NCBI RefSeq assembly: GCF_016865425.1
Contig: NZ_AP023355.1
Coordinates: 5,640,198 to 5,704,197, forward strand
Direction: 5' to 3'
DNA length: 64,000 bases
Source: Actinocatenispora thailandica
GTDB taxonomy: Bacteria; Actinomycetota; Actinomycetes; Mycobacteriales; Micromonosporaceae
Numbering within the stretch: position 1 is the stretch's first letter; each line of letters begins with the position of its first letter. Shown in pieces: positions 1 through 10,544 of this stretch. The position numbers were made by a program, and so were the translations under genes. The notes below the pieces were generated by a model, which saw only the letters and a program-made list of their open reading frames with translations, was not told the DNA's origin and made no database searches.

Positions 1-2
1 AG

Positions 3-986
3 GCGATGGTCTCCTCGCTGGGCGGCGCCATGTTCGGCGGCCAGCTCGGCGCGGCGCTCGCGTCGCTGGCCGGTGAGGTGCTGTCCGACTCCGACATCGG
101 CCTGCCGCTCGGCCCCGCCGGGGTGGCCGGGCTGCTGCCCACCAACCTCGCCGCGTACGGCGAGGGCCTGGAGCTGCCGGCCGACCAGGTCCGGCTCTAC
201 ACCGCGCTGCGCGAGGCCGCCCACCACCGGCTGTACGCGCACGTCCCGTGGCTGCGCGGGCACATGCTCGCCGCCGTCGAGACGTACGCCCAGGGCATCA
301 CCGTCAACCGGGAGGCCATCGAGGAGGCGCTCGGCCACGTCGACCCGAGCAACCCGGAATCGATGCAGGAACTCAACTTCGAGGGCGTGTTCACCCCGGA
401 GGACACCCCGGCACAGCGGTCCGCGCTGAACCGGCTGGAGACCAGCCTGGCGCTGGTCGAGGGCTGGGTGACGCACGTGGTCACCGCCGCGGTCGCGGAC
501 CGGCTGCCGAACGTGGCGCGGCTGACCGAGGCGTTCCAGCGGCGCCGGGCCGAGGGCGGCCCGGCGGAGCAGACGTTCGCCGCGCTGGTCGGACTGGAGC
601 TGCGGCCGCGCCGGCTGCGCGAGGCGACCGCACTGTGGGAGGAGCTGCGGGCCCGCCGCGGTGTGGACGGCCGGGACGCGATCTGGGGCCACCCGGACCT
701 GCTGCCGTCGGCCGACGACTTCGCCGAACCGGCCGCGTTCGCCGACACGTCCTCGTTCGACATCGGTGACATGGGCTTCGACCTGTCCGACCCGGCCCTC
801 ACCGGCACCGTGCCCCCCGAGGCGGGTAGCGACTCGCCCGCCGAGGGCACCGCGCGCGACGGCGACACCGGACCGGACCACGCTGCCGGCGAGGCCGGCT
901 CCGGGGGCGACGCCAATTCGCGCGGCGAGGCCGGCCCGGAGGGCACCGCGGAACGCCCGGAGGGCGGCGACAAGCCGCAGGACTGA
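3..986 (+). CDS. Zinc-dependent metalloprotease, DUF2342 family (5' end outside window)
   Basis: The reading frame is open from the first bases of the window, so this is the C-terminal part of a longer protein; the ATG at 6 is probably internal. The visible 326 residues include a Gly/Ala-rich segment, then a helical stretch with the sequence R-E-A-A-H-H-R-L-Y-A-H-V near residues 69-80, which resembles the histidine-rich conserved segment of the actinobacterial DUF2342/zincin-like family. After about residue 235 the chain turns into an acidic Gly/Ala/Glu/Asp-rich tail that is probably disordered. The family is often annotated as a putative hydrolase or an F420-associated metalloprotease; its substrate is unknown. 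A tRNA gene follows 86 bases downstream on the same strand. The family call is from recognised sequence; enzyme activity is not shown. Confidence 0.75.
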   Translation, partial: AMVSSLGGAMFGGQLGAALASLAGEVLSDSDIGLPLGPAGVAGLLPTNLAAYGEGLELPADQVRLYTALREAAHHRLYAHVPWLRGHMLAAVETYAQGITVNREAIEEALGHVDPSNPESMQELNFEGVFTPEDTPAQRSALNRLETSLALVEGWVTHVVTAAVADRLPNVARLTEAFQRRRAEGGPAEQTFAALVGLELRPRRLREATALWEELRARRGVDGRDAIWGHPDLLPSADDFAEPAAFADTSSFDIGDMGFDLSDPALTGTVPPEAGSDSPAEGTARDGDTGPDHAAGEAGSGGDANSRGEAGPEGTAERPEGGDKPQD

Positions 987-1071
987 CCCGGCGGGGCCGG
1001 CCGGCGCCCGCTGCCTAGACTGGCCTGCGTTCGACGCGCCCGTTCCGTTCGGAGCGGGCGCAACGCGTGCG

Positions 1072-1144
1072 CGGGCCGTAGCCCAACGGCAGAGGCACAT
1101 GGTTTAGGTCCATGCCAGTGTGAGTTCGAATCTCACCGGCCCCA
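1072..1144 (+). tRNA. tRNA with anticodon UAG (Leu-type codon), class-I fold with short variable loop
   Basis: A full cloverleaf can be drawn: acceptor 1072-1078 with 1137-1143, T8 A9, D arm 1081-1096, anticodon stem 1098-1102 with 1110-1114, loop 1103-1109, T arm 1120-1136 with the loop TTCGAAT, discriminator A1144. The anticodon at 1105-1107 is TAG and is followed by G37, as in tRNAs reading CUN codons. The variable region is only five bases (1115-1119), whereas bacterial tRNA-Leu normally has a long variable arm. The first acceptor pair is C-C, and C13-A22 in the D stem is also unpaired. CCA is not encoded, which is usual in actinobacteria. A tRNA is well supported; the amino acid it carries is uncertain. 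Confidence 0.82.
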
Positions 1145-1157
1145 CCCTCGGCGCCGC

Positions 1158-1619
1158 TCACGACTCGACGAGCGCCCTGATCCGTTCCAGGCTGGCCCGC
1201 ATGCCGGCCTCCAGCTCCGCGTCGTGCCCGGTCTGCCCGCCGAGGAAGGTGCGGGTGAACCAGCTGGCGAACGCGCCGACCCCGTCCGGGGTGCGGCGGG
1301 TCGAGGTCAGCTCGCACCCGGCGTCGGTGGCCCGCAGGGTGTAGCCCCACTGCGACCGGTTGGTGTTGACCCGCCAGGCGATCTCCCGCTCGGGATCGAA
1401 CCGGGTCACCCGGGACAGCGTGGGCCACCGGGTGCCGCCCCGACGGTTCAGCCCGAGCAGCCACGAGCCCCGGCGGACCCGACCGCCGATCGGGATCACC
1501 CGGCGGCACTCGGGCGACCATTCCCCGGTGCGGCGCACGTCGGCGACGACGCGCCACACGCTGGTCGCGGGCGCGGCGACGTCGATCGACGCCGCGAGGG
1601 GCCTGATCTGCTGAGCCAT
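1158..1619 (-). CDS. SRPBCC family (polyketide cyclase/dehydrase-like) protein
   Basis: A 153-residue protein of the START/SRPBCC helix-grip fold. It opens with I-D-V-A-A-P-A-T-S-V-W, the usual first strand and turn of this fold, followed by D-V-R-R-T-G-E-W-S-P and a C-terminal amphipathic helix with W-F-T-R-T-F. Such proteins bind hydrophobic ligands in an internal cavity; the ligand here is unknown. The ATG at 1619 is chosen because GGAGGA lies seven bases upstream; an upstream in-frame ATG at 1757 would run through the divergent promoter region. The gene is divergent from a TetR regulator and faces the palindrome at 1763-1779, so it is a likely target of that regulator. Its 3' end lies 14 bases from the tRNA. 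Confidence 0.8.
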   Translation of the reverse strand: MAQQIRPLAASIDVAAPATSVWRVVADVRRTGEWSPECRRVIPIGGRVRRGSWLLGLNRRGGTRWPTLSRVTRFDPEREIAWRVNTNRSQWGYTLRATDAGCELTSTRRTPDGVGAFASWFTRTFLGGQTGHDAELEAGMRASLERIRALVES

Positions 1620-1762
1620 GCTCACTCCTCCACTTCGGATGCCTGCCGCACGCCCGGAGCGTGTCGGCTGCGCCGGCCGGCGTCCCGGGATCGGAGGTGC
1701 GTGCACGGGGCGGCAGACTCGGTACGACGGCGCGCTGGCGCGGCGCCGGCCATGCAATTAAG

Positions 1763-1779
1763 ATACAGACAGACTGTAT
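1763..1779. promoter_or_regulatory. Probable TetR operator
   Basis: ATACAG and CTGTAT form a perfect 6-bp inverted repeat around a 5-base centre, in an AT-rich pocket that stands out from the surrounding GC-rich DNA. It lies between the divergent SRPBCC and TetR genes, 26 bases before the TetR start. Autoregulation plus control of the SRPBCC gene is the simplest reading. Confidence 0.7.
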
Positions 1780-1804
1780 GTAAATCAAGGAGGGTCCGGG
1801 CCCG

Positions 1805-2437
1805 ATGCCTTCGACCACGCCGAAGCGGCCCCGCCGTAGCCAGCCCGAGCGTTCCGCGGCGACCCGGGAAGCGCTGGTCACGGCGGCGCGACCGCTGTTC
1901 GCCACGCACGGCTTCGCCAACGTGGGCACCGAGGCGATCGTGGCCGCCGCGGCGGTGACCCGCGGCGCGATGTACCACCAGTTCGCCGACAAGACGGCGC
2001 TGTTCGCGGCGGTGCTGGAGACGGTCGAGGCGGGCGTCGCCGAGCGGCTCACCGAGCGGGTCGCCGCCGCCGGCGTCACCGAACCGGTCGCGGCGATGCG
2101 GCTCGCCGCCCGCGCCTGGCTGGACGCCTGCGCCGACCCCGACGTCCGGCGGATCGTGCTGGTCGACGGCCCCTCGGTACTGGGCTGGGCCCGGTGGCGC
2201 GCGCTCTGCCAGCAGTACGTTTTCCGGCTGGTCCACGATCTGCTCGCGGCGGCGATGGACACCGGCCGGATCCCCCGCCAGCCGGTCGCCCCGCTCACCC
2301 ACCTACTGCTCGGCGCCAGCGACGAGGCGGCCCTCTACGTCGCCGAGTCCGCCGACCCGGACGCCGCCCGGACCGAGATGGTCGCCGCCCTCGACCACCT
2401 CATCAACGGTCTCACCGGCCCGCCCCCGGCCGGCTGA
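1805..2437 (+). CDS. TetR/AcrR family transcriptional regulator
   Basis: A 210-residue one-component regulator. Residues about 17-63 form the TetR DNA-binding domain: R-E-A-L-V-T-A-A-R-P-L-F, G-F-A-N-V-G-T-E-A-I-V, A-A-V-T-R-G-A-M-Y-H-Q-F and D-K-T-A-L-F are the typical helices. The rest is a helical ligand-binding and dimerisation domain with a C-terminal stretch like the TetR_C domains of unknown ligand. The start has GGAGGG 8-13 bases upstream. It is divergently placed to an SRPBCC protein with a palindromic operator between them, so it probably represses both genes until a small hydrophobic molecule binds. Confidence 0.9.
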   Translation: MPSTTPKRPRRSQPERSAATREALVTAARPLFATHGFANVGTEAIVAAAAVTRGAMYHQFADKTALFAAVLETVEAGVAERLTERVAAAGVTEPVAAMRLAARAWLDACADPDVRRIVLVDGPSVLGWARWRALCQQYVFRLVHDLLAAAMDTGRIPRQPVAPLTHLLLGASDEAALYVAESADPDAARTEMVAALDHLINGLTGPPPAG

Positions 2438-2445
2438 CCACCCGA

Positions 2446-2546
2446 GCGTCGTGGCCCACCGCAACCACTCCCGACACCCACCCCAGCGTCGTGCGCCCAC
2501 CCCAGCGTCGTGCGCCCACCGCAACCACTCGTGACGCCCACCCCAG
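2446..2546. repeat. Intergenic tandem repeat array
   Basis: Two 41-base copies (2446-2486 and 2506-2546) that differ at five positions flank a 19-base unit (2487-2505) which repeats the core CGTCGTGCGCCCACCCCAG. The array sits directly after the TetR stop, between convergent genes. No protein with natural composition is encoded across it. It may have grown by replication slippage. Confidence 0.75.
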
Positions 2547-2577
2547 CCGTAGACCACCGCCGCTCAGCAGGCGGCGT

Positions 2578-3138
2578 TCAGCGCCTGCTGAGCTTCTTGA
2601 AGGCACGTACCTCGGCGAGTGACCTGTCGTCGACCACGTCGGCGATCGACCGGCGCGAGTTCGCGACGCCGTAGTCGCCGGCCGCGGCGCGCCAGCCGGC
2701 CGGTCGCACGTCGAACTGCTTGCCGAGCAGGGCGAGGAAGATGCGGGCCTTCTGCTCGCCGTAGCCGGGCAGCTTCTTCAACCGCGTCAGCACCGTCGCG
2801 CCGTCCGGGTCGCCGCTGGTCCACAACGCTTCGGGTGTCCCGTCGTACTCCGCCACCAGGTACCGGCAGAGTGCCTGGATGCGGCGGGCCATCGAGCCGG
2901 GGAACCGGTGCACCGCCGGCGGCTCGGAACACAGCGCCACGAACTCGTCCTCGTCGGCGTCGGCGATCGCCCCGGCGGACAGCTCACCGAACCGGTCGGC
3001 GATCTTCTTCGGCCCGGCGAACGCGGTCTCCATCGGCACCTGCTGGTCCAGCAGCATGCCGATCAGCAGCGCCAGCGGCGACTCGGCGAGCAACGAGTCC
3101 GCGGCCGGCTCACCGGCCAGATACACCGTCCGTCCCAT
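2578..3138 (-). CDS. HhH-GPD-type base-excision repair-like protein
   Basis: A 186-residue protein. Residues about 20-60 carry L-I-G-M-L-L-D-Q-Q-V-P-M, the helical start typical of HhH-GPD glycosylases, and about 127-139 carry L-K-K-L-P-G-Y-G-E-Q-K-A-R, a clear helix-hairpin-helix DNA-binding motif. Where active glycosylases have a catalytic aspartate about 20 residues after the hairpin, this protein reads F-D-V-R-P-A-G-W, and I see no equivalent acid. The small actinobacterial family of this type is annotated by homology only, and the altered site may be a family trait. The ATG at 3138 gives an N-terminus of M-G-R-T-V-Y. It lies downstream of rdgB on the same strand with a 58-base gap. Confidence 0.75.
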   Translation of the reverse strand: MGRTVYLAGEPAADSLLAESPLALLIGMLLDQQVPMETAFAGPKKIADRFGELSAGAIADADEDEFVALCSEPPAVHRFPGSMARRIQALCRYLVAEYDGTPEALWTSGDPDGATVLTRLKKLPGYGEQKARIFLALLGKQFDVRPAGWRAAAGDYGVANSRRSIADVVDDRSLAEVRAFKKLSRR

Positions 3139-3196
3139 ATCCGCATCCTGCCACCGGCACCTCGCCCGCGCGGGCGCTCGTCCCGGCCCGGCCGGA

Positions 3197-3807
3197 TCAG
3201 TGCAGTTCGGCAGCGATGAGGTCGGCCAGGCCACGGAACGCCTTGCCGCGGTGGCTGATCGCGTCCTTGGCGTCGGCGGACAGCTCGGCGGAGGTCTGCT
3301 GGTAGCCCTCCGGGACGAAGATCGGGTCGTACCCGAAGCCGTTCCGGCCGCGCGGCGTGCGGATGATGCGGCCGAGCATCCGGGCCTCCACGACCTGCTC
3401 CCGGCCGTCCGGCCAGACCAGTGCCGCGGCGCAGACGAACCCGCCGCCGCGGTGCTCGTCCGGTACGTCGCCGATCTGGTCGAGGACCAGCTGCAGGTTC
3501 GCCTCGTCGTCGCCGTGCCGGCCGGACCAGCGGGCGCTGAACACGCCGGGCATGCCGTTGAGCGCGTCGACGGCGAGCCCCGAGTCGTCGGCGACGGTGG
3601 GCAGCCCGGTCTGCTGCGCACCCTCGCGCGCCTTGATCAGCGCGTTCTCGGCGAAGGTGAGACCCGACTCGGGCACCTCGGGGTATTCGGCGACGTCGTC
3701 CAGGCCGATCAGCTCGACCTGCTCGCCGGCGCTGGTCGCGGCGAGGATGCGGCGCAACTCCACGAGCTTCTTGGCGTTCCGGCTGGCCAGCAGCAATCGG
3801 GTGGTCA

Positions 3808-3808
<1 letters not shown>
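3197..3808 (-). CDS. rdgB: RdgB/HAM1 family non-canonical purine NTP pyrophosphatase
   Basis: A 203-residue house-cleaning enzyme that hydrolyses dITP, XTP and similar nucleotides to monophosphates, keeping deaminated purines out of DNA and RNA. The N-terminal L-L-A-S-R-N-A-K-K-L-V-E-L is the substrate-binding motif, G-L-T-F-A-E-N-A-L-I-K-A follows at about 48-60, and V-A-D-D-S-G-L-A-V-D-A-L-N-G is the metal-binding and catalytic segment. The ATG overlaps the rph stop as TGATG; a GTG three bases upstream is an alternative start. Coupling to rph repeats the rph-rdgB order seen in mycobacteria. Confidence 0.95.
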
Positions 3809-4533
<725 letters not shown>

Positions 4534-4565
4534 GCGCCTCACCCTACCGACGGGCACCGACGGGT

Positions 4566-5312
4566 TCAGATCTGGTACGAGGCACCCGGCCGGACCACCT
4601 CGGTCGGCCCGTCGTACTCCCCGGCCACCTCGTCGAGGGTCTGCGCCTCGGAGTGCCACGCCGGTACCAGGTGGGTCAGCAGCAGCCGGCCGACGGCGGC
4701 GCGGCTGGCGTACCCGCCGGCCTCCCGGCCGGTCAGGTGCAGGTCCGGCGGGTTCTGCCGGGTCTCCACGTAGCTCGCCTCGGACAGGAACAGATCGGCG
4801 CCGTCGGCGAGCTTGGTGAGCTGGTCGCACGACGCGGTGTCGGCCGAGTACGCGAGGGTGCGGCCACCGTGTTCGATGCGCGCGCCGAACGTCTCGACCG
4901 GGTGGTTCATCCGGTCCACGGTGAGTTCGAACGGGCCGATCGTGCCGGTGCCCGGGGTCAACGTGACGAACCGGTACACGTCACCCAGCGGCTCCTCGCC
5001 GCCGTCGTACACCGCGGACAGCCGCTGCTCGGTACCGGCCGGGCCGTACACCGGCAGTTGCGGGTAGGGCCCGTTCGGCCCGTACCGCCGGGCCACCACG
5101 TAGGACGACGCGTCGAACATGTGGTCGCCGTGCAGGTGGCTGAGGAATATCGCGTCGATCGAGTGCGGGTCGACGTAGCGCTGCAGCGTGCCCAGCGATC
5201 CGGTGCCGAAATCGACCAGCAGCCGGAACCCCTCGGCCTCGACCAGGTAGGCCGAACACGGCGCCTCCGGACCCGGAAAGCTGCCGGCACAGCCGACGAT
5301 GGTCAGTTTCAC
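4566..5312 (-). CDS. MBL-fold metallohydrolase (Rv1339-like phosphodiesterase family)
   Basis: A 248-residue metallo-beta-lactamase-fold enzyme. H-L-H-G-D-H at residues 59-64 is the metal-binding signature, followed by D-R-M-N-H-P-V near 138-144, Y-S-A-D-T-A with a bridging aspartate, and L-T-H-L-V-P-A-W-H near the C-terminus. Position between murI and rph is the same as M. tuberculosis Rv1339, a homologue reported to act as a cyclic-AMP phosphodiesterase; whether this protein does so is an inference from order and family. The start at 5312 gives [14 protein letters not shown], the usual N-terminus. No signal peptide is visible. Confidence 0.88.
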   Translation of the reverse strand: MKLTIVGCAGSFPGPEAPCSAYLVEAEGFRLLVDFGTGSLGTLQRYVDPHSIDAIFLSHLHGDHMFDASSYVVARRYGPNGPYPQLPVYGPAGTEQRLSAVYDGGEEPLGDVYRFVTLTPGTGTIGPFELTVDRMNHPVETFGARIEHGGRTLAYSADTASCDQLTKLADGADLFLSEASYVETRQNPPDLHLTGREAGGYASRAAVGRLLLTHLVPAWHSEAQTLDEVAGEYDGPTEVVRPGASYQI

Positions 5313-5456
5313 GTTGCTCTACCCCTTGCGTTGCCTGTGTGTGGCTGCGCCGCCGCGGGGGTGCACCCCGCCGCGCGACCTGGCGCCTCGGTCGGTGTGT
5401 ACGGACGCCCGCGGGCGCCGAGGTTGTCCGGTGCCGCGGCACCGGTCCGCCGCCCG

Positions 5457-6284
5457 TCAGGACGCCAGCGAGACCCCACCGAACGCCGTCCCGTGCACCG
5501 ACTCCGCGGTCGCCGCGGAGAGCCCGAGGAACCGTCGGGCCAGCGCCTCGAACCGGGCCGGGTCGCCGGTGGAGAGGAACCGGTGCCGCGGCGCGTCCGC
5601 ACCCTCGGCACGCAGCAGGTCTCCCTCGGTAAGAACGCGGTACACGTCCTTGGCCGTCTCATCGGCGCTGGAGACGAGTGTCACGCCGTCGCCCATCACC
5701 AGCCCGAGCAGGCCGGCGAGCAGCGGGTAGTGGGTACAACCGAGGACGAGGGTGTCGACATCGTCGCGCTGCAGCGGTTCCAGGTACGACTGGGCCAGGC
5801 CGAGCAGTTGCCGGCCGGTGGTGATCCCGCGCTCCACGAACGGGACGAACTGCGGGCAGGCGACGCTGCGCACCGAAACCCCCGGCGCGGCCGAGAACGC
5901 GTCCTCGTACGAGCCGCTGGTCACGGTCATCCGGGTCGCGATCACGCCGACCCGACCGTTGCGGGTGGCGGCCACCGCACGGCGCACCGCCGGCCGGATC
6001 ACCTCCACCACGGGCACCCGGTAGCGCTCCCGCGCGTCGTGCAGGCACGCCGAGGATGCCGCGTTGCAGGCGATGACGAGCATCTTGACCCCCTGCTCGA
6101 CCAGGTGGTCGAGCACGTCGAGGGCATAGCGCCGGACCTCGGCGATCGGGCGCGGCCCGTACGGCGCGTGCGCGGTGTCCCCGACGTAGAGCAGCTGCTC
6201 GCTGGGCAGCTGGTCGAGGATCGCGCGGGCCACCGTGAGGCCGCCGACGCCGGAGTCGAAGATGCCGATGGGCGCGTCGGTCAC
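5457..6284 (-). CDS. murI: Glutamate racemase
   Basis: A 275-residue cytoplasmic enzyme that interconverts L- and D-glutamate for peptidoglycan stem peptides. The N-terminal [12 protein letters not shown] is the substrate pocket, [11 protein letters not shown] follows, and the two catalytic cysteines are C73 in I-A-C-N-A-A-S-S and C183 in L-G-C-T-H-Y-P. The GTG start at 6284 is preferred because it gives the standard [10 protein letters not shown] terminus; the open frame extends far upstream only through arginine-rich shadow sequence. It heads a leftward run murI-MBL-rph-rdgB. It is divergent from the membrane-protein gene that starts near 6505. Confidence 0.96.
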   Translation of the reverse strand: MTDAPIGIFDSGVGGLTVARAILDQLPSEQLLYVGDTAHAPYGPRPIAEVRRYALDVLDHLVEQGVKMLVIACNAASSACLHDARERYRVPVVEVIRPAVRRAVAATRNGRVGVIATRMTVTSGSYEDAFSAAPGVSVRSVACPQFVPFVERGITTGRQLLGLAQSYLEPLQRDDVDTLVLGCTHYPLLAGLLGLVMGDGVTLVSSADETAKDVYRVLTEGDLLRAEGADAPRHRFLSTGDPARFEALARRFLGLSAATAESVHGTAFGGVSLAS

Positions 6285-6504
6285 GGGCGTGAGCCTAACC
6301 GTCGGCGCCACCCCGGGCCGTCCAGCGCGGCTGAATGTCGCGAACGTGACACTCTGGTGACGGCACGACGCGGCCGGCGCCTCACGCGCACCCCGTCCGG
6401 CGGACCTGACATGCTGGGCCACGGCAACCGCCACGGCACCGTGTCGGCGGCTCGCTTCGCGTGGCCGGACCCGGTGACGACCGACATACGGAAGAATCGG
6501 ACGC
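6285..6504. promoter_or_regulatory. Divergent intergenic region, murI / membrane protein gene
   Basis: The 220 bases between two divergent starts must hold promoters for both. I see no clear operator. The sequence GACATACGGAAGAAT shortly before the rightward GTG at 6505 could supply a -10 element of an almost leaderless transcript, but this is a weak assignment. Confidence 0.35.
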
Positions 6505-7292
6505 GTGACTTCGCAGCCAGCAAGCAGCGACAGCGCCGGTAGCGGCGACCAGCGGTCCGCGGCATCCGCGGGCGGCGCGCCGCCCGCGCCGCCGACCGGT
6601 CCGATGCCGGTGTGGCCGCAGGAGACCGCCACCCCGGCCGGAGCACCGGCGGCTCGACCCGACCCCGACCGCGGCAACATGCCCGACCCGACCATCGCCG
6701 GTACCGCCGCTCCGGCCGGCGCGGTCCCGCCCGGCCCCGGGCCGGGGGCGCGGCACCGAGCGCACCGGGTACCGGCGGACCGGGCAGGGGCGGCGCCGGC
6801 CCGGACGCGGCGTTCGGCCCGGCCGCACCGGACGGGCCCGGGGGCGGTCGGATGCCGGCGAGCGCCGCACCCGTCCCGGGTGGCGGGATGAGCGCGACCC
6901 AGACCATCCCGGTGACCTCCGACCACGCACCCGGGGTATCCCGGCGCGACGCGGTGCTCGGCCTGATGGGCCAGCCCGGTCAACCGGAACCGAAGCTCGC
7001 CAAGCGGACCGGTACGCCACGGATGCGGGCGCTCGGCCTCGCCGCGATCTGGGCGCTGCTGCTGTGCCTCGGCGGCCTCGCCTGCGGTACCTGGGGGCTG
7101 ATCGCGATCCTCGCCGGCCTGACCACGACGAGCTGGTACGAGCCGGCGATCGTGGTCGTCGGGGTGTTCGGCCTGGCGCTCGCCGCGGCGGCGTTCCCGC
7201 TGGCCGAGCGGAAGCTGGTGCCATGGCTGCTGCTCGGCGGCAGCACCGTCACGCTGGTCGCCGGGTTCGTGCTGACCGCCTCCGCGACCTGA
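6505..7292 (+). CDS. Pro/Ala-rich membrane protein, apparent frameshift at a G-run
   Basis: Two reading frames together make one plausible protein. From the GTG at 6505 the chain M-T-S-Q-P-A-S-S-D runs as a low-complexity Pro/Ala/Gly-rich cytoplasmic tail. At the five-G run 6744-6748 it passes into arginine-rich shadow sequence, while the frame one step over becomes natural and continues to 7292. One extra G there gives an unbroken [13 protein letters not shown]. The C-terminal half has two or three hydrophobic segments, one of them beginning [13 protein letters not shown] and others rich in Val and Leu. If the frame is taken as it stands, the intact part could start at ATG 6852 or 6888, the latter with GGCGGG upstream. 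I do not recognise a family. It occupies the place where mycobacteria have a rhomboid gene, but it has no rhomboid Ser-His motif. Confidence 0.6.
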
Positions 7293-7346
7293 CCCGGCCG
7301 CGGCCCGGGGGCTCGGCACCCCGGGCCGGTGAGCCGGCGGCCCGAC

Positions 7347-7364
7347 GGCTCGGCACCCCGAGCC
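7347..7364. terminator. Hairpin between convergent genes, possible terminator
   Basis: GGCTCGG and CCGAGCC form a 7-bp stem with a CACC loop between the convergent membrane-protein and cysM genes. The surrounding 7300-7405 region carries about three diverged copies of a GGCTCGGCACCCCGG-like unit. There is no U-tract, as is common for actinobacterial terminators. Confidence 0.45.
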
Positions 7365-7413
7365 GGTACGCCGACCGGCCCGACGGCATCGGCGCCCCGG
7401 GCCGGGTCGGCGG

Positions 7414-8657
<1,244 letters not shown>

Positions 8658-8728
8658 GCGGGCACTCCTTGGGTGGGCAGGACGACAAAACTGAAGAAGG
8701 ACGAACCGCGACGAGTGGGCGACGCCGC

Positions 8729-9238
8729 TCAGGCGTCGGCAGCGCCGGTCGAACAGTCGTAGACGACCGACGTCGGGGTGTGCCCGAACTTGTACGACTG
8801 GACCGGGTCGGCGTCGTCGTCGACGATCTCGACCGGCTCCTCGGTGACCACGCCGTCCACGATGCGGAACGAGCGGAACTCGACGGTCTCCGCGTCCCGG
8901 GTGCTGACCAGCACGTAGTGCGGGTCGGGCAGCATCGTCGCGTACTCCGCGGCGCGGTTGACGTCGGTCCGAGACGGGAACGCCTCGGTGGCCGTGTGCG
9001 AGTGGTAGATGACGACGGGTTCCTCGTCCCGGTCGTCCAGCTCCAGATAGACGCGCCGCCACTCGTCGCCCTCGAACCGGTAGCCGGTCATGGACCGCTC
9101 GGCGTTGAGCATCGCGATGAAGCGGACGGCGCTGTCCGAACCGGCCGGACCGGCCACGATGCCGCACGCCTCGTCCGGGTGGTCCCGGCGGGCGTGCTCG
9201 ACGATCGCGTCCCGAACGGAGCGGCCCAGCCTCAGCAC
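8729..9238 (-). CDS. mec: Mec-type JAMM metalloprotease ([CysO]-cysteine peptidase)
   Basis: A 169-residue zinc protease of the JAB1/MPN+ class that releases cysteine from the CysO-cysteine adduct. The full JAMM set is present: E23 in P-D-E-A-C-G-I-V-A-G, H79 and H81 in I-Y-H-S-H-T-A-T-E-A-F-P, S89 and D92 in S-R-T-D. G-Y-R-F-E-G and W-R-R-V-Y frame the substrate site. It is 71 bases upstream of cysO on the same strand. Because CysO here carries extra residues after Gly-Gly, this protease may also mature the carrier, as a related JAMM protein (QbsD) does for QbsE. That second role is an inference. Confidence 0.93.
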   Translation of the reverse strand: MLRLGRSVRDAIVEHARRDHPDEACGIVAGPAGSDSAVRFIAMLNAERSMTGYRFEGDEWRRVYLELDDRDEEPVVIYHSHTATEAFPSRTDVNRAAEYATMLPDPHYVLVSTRDAETVEFRSFRIVDGVVTEEPVEIVDDDADPVQSYKFGHTPTSVVYDCSTGAADA

Positions 9239-9377
9239 GCCTCCAGCCTAACCGGCGTTGGGCCGACACCGGGAGTGGCACGTCTCACCAGGCGGCGTCA
9301 GACCCGGGCGAACCGGACGGCAGCCGGTTCGGACCCCGCCCGCGTGCCACCCGGGCGCCACCCCAGCGGTCGGCCGC
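9239..9377. other. Gap between DUF2017 and mec genes
   Basis: The 139 bases contain no credible gene. They may hold a promoter for the mec-cysO-cysM unit, but I can name no clear element. Confidence 0.4.
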
Positions 9378-9905
9378 TCAGTACCGCCAGCCGGTGAGCG
9401 CGGTGAGCAGGGCGTCCTGCACCTCGCCGGCGACCACGTAGGCGAGCAGTTGGGCGGCGCGCGGCGAGGACGGATCGCGGGTGATCTCGGCGTCGAGCTC
9501 CTCGGCGAGATCGGTGTCGGCGTCGACCTCCAGCCGGCTGCCGAGCAGCAGCCGGATGTCGTTCAGGCCGCGCAGCCAGACGCCCGCCGAATCGTCGGAC
9601 AGCCTGACCTCGCCACCGTCGGCCGGCAGCGTGTCCAGGATCAGCTGCGCCGCGGCGAGCTTGTCGCCGCGCAGCTCGCTCTCGGTGAGCCGGCGCAGCT
9701 CGGCGGAGTCGGCCAGCGAGTCGGGGTACACGTCGGGGAACAGCCGGGCCAGTCCCGGGTCGGTGCGGTCGACCGGCTGGTCGAGCACCTCACTGCTCTG
9801 CCGGACCAGCTCGCGCAGCACGCTCGCGTACTCCGGTGCGAACGAACCGACCAGCTCGTCGCCATCACGGACAAACAGGGTGAACTCCCCGCTGGGCTCG
9901 GTCAC
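9378..9905 (-). CDS. DUF2017 domain protein
   Basis: A 175-residue conserved actinobacterial protein. The first half holds L-R-E-L-V-R-Q-S-S-E-V-L and D-P-G-L-A-R-L-F-P-D-V-Y; the second holds W-L-R-G-L-N-D-I-R-L-L-L-G-S-R-L-E-V, a hallmark of this family, and ends L-T-A-L-T-G-W-R-Y. The homologue in the same place in M. tuberculosis is Rv1332, listed only as a possible regulator. No catalytic motif, membrane segment or signal peptide is visible. The start is a GTG at 9905, 67 bases downstream of clpS. Conserved adjacency to clpS suggests a link to N-degron proteolysis, but no experiment I know of proves it. Confidence 0.88.
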   Translation of the reverse strand: MTEPSGEFTLFVRDGDELVGSFAPEYASVLRELVRQSSEVLDQPVDRTDPGLARLFPDVYPDSLADSAELRRLTESELRGDKLAAAQLILDTLPADGGEVRLSDDSAGVWLRGLNDIRLLLGSRLEVDADTDLAEELDAEITRDPSSPRAAQLLAYVVAGEVQDALLTALTGWRY

Positions 9906-9972
9906 GGCACATCCAGGGTCGTCGCTGTCTCGGGTCCATCGCTGCTTCGCGCCGATGGTGGTACCGGGGCGG

Positions 9973-10272
9973 TCACTGCTGCTCGACGGTGGCCCACAGC
10001 CCGTACGAGTGGAGCCGGCTCGCGTCGAACTCCATCCGCTCCCGGGCGCCGGTGGACACCGTGGCGCGCCCCTTGGTGTGCACGTCCAGCATCAACTTCT
10101 CCGCCGTCGGCTTCGGATAACCGAAAAGCTTGACGAACACCCAGGTCACGTACGTCATCATGTTGACCGGGTCGTCCCAGACGACGGTGACCCACGGCCG
10201 GTCGACGTCCGGCCGCTCGGCCACCTCGGTCTCCTCGACCGGACGGACCGCGGTCTGGCTGTCGCTGCTCAT
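9973..10272 (-). CDS. clpS: ATP-dependent Clp protease adaptor ClpS
   Basis: A 99-residue adaptor that delivers N-degron substrates to the ClpA/ClpC unfoldase. After a flexible N-terminal arm rich in Glu and Val, the fold begins [17 protein letters not shown], the conserved substrate-binding region, and continues [18 protein letters not shown]-like and K-G-R-A-T-V. The ATG at 10272 is supported by the family length. It is divergent from dxs and first in the clpS-DUF2017 unit. Confidence 0.95.
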   Translation of the reverse strand: MSSDSQTAVRPVEETEVAERPDVDRPWVTVVWDDPVNMMTYVTWVFVKLFGYPKPTAEKLMLDVHTKGRATVSTGARERMEFDASRLHSYGLWATVEQQ

Positions 10273-10544
10273 CGCGCCTCCGCGGCACCGAACCGCCTCG
10301 GCGCGGCCCGGTGGCCGCCCTCCGGCGCGACTGGTACCTGCTGCGTGCGTCCCACGCCTCCATGGTGCCACCCGGGCGTTCCGGCACGGACCGACGGGCG
10401 GTCGAGGAGGCTGCGCGCGGCCGGGCGGAAACCTCCGCGAAGACAATGATTCCCCAAGATCGATGATATTGGCGGCCGGCACGGGTACATCTGACGGTGA
10501 GGCAGTGCACACACCACCGATGCGCCCAACCCGCGGAGGCAGCA
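10273..10544. other. Divergent intergenic region, clpS / dxs
   Basis: The 272 bases must hold promoters for clpS to the left and for the hopanoid operon to the right. I see a relatively AT-rich pocket near 10440-10475 with GATGATATTGG, which could include a rightward -10 element, and no clear inverted repeat. No gene of natural composition is present. GGAGGC at 10534-10539 is the dxs ribosome site. Confidence 0.4.

Noticed and set aside
1015-1145. Short peptide encoded antisense to the tRNA
   Set aside because: It is translation of the tRNA gene itself and appears as a recurrent artefact in databases.
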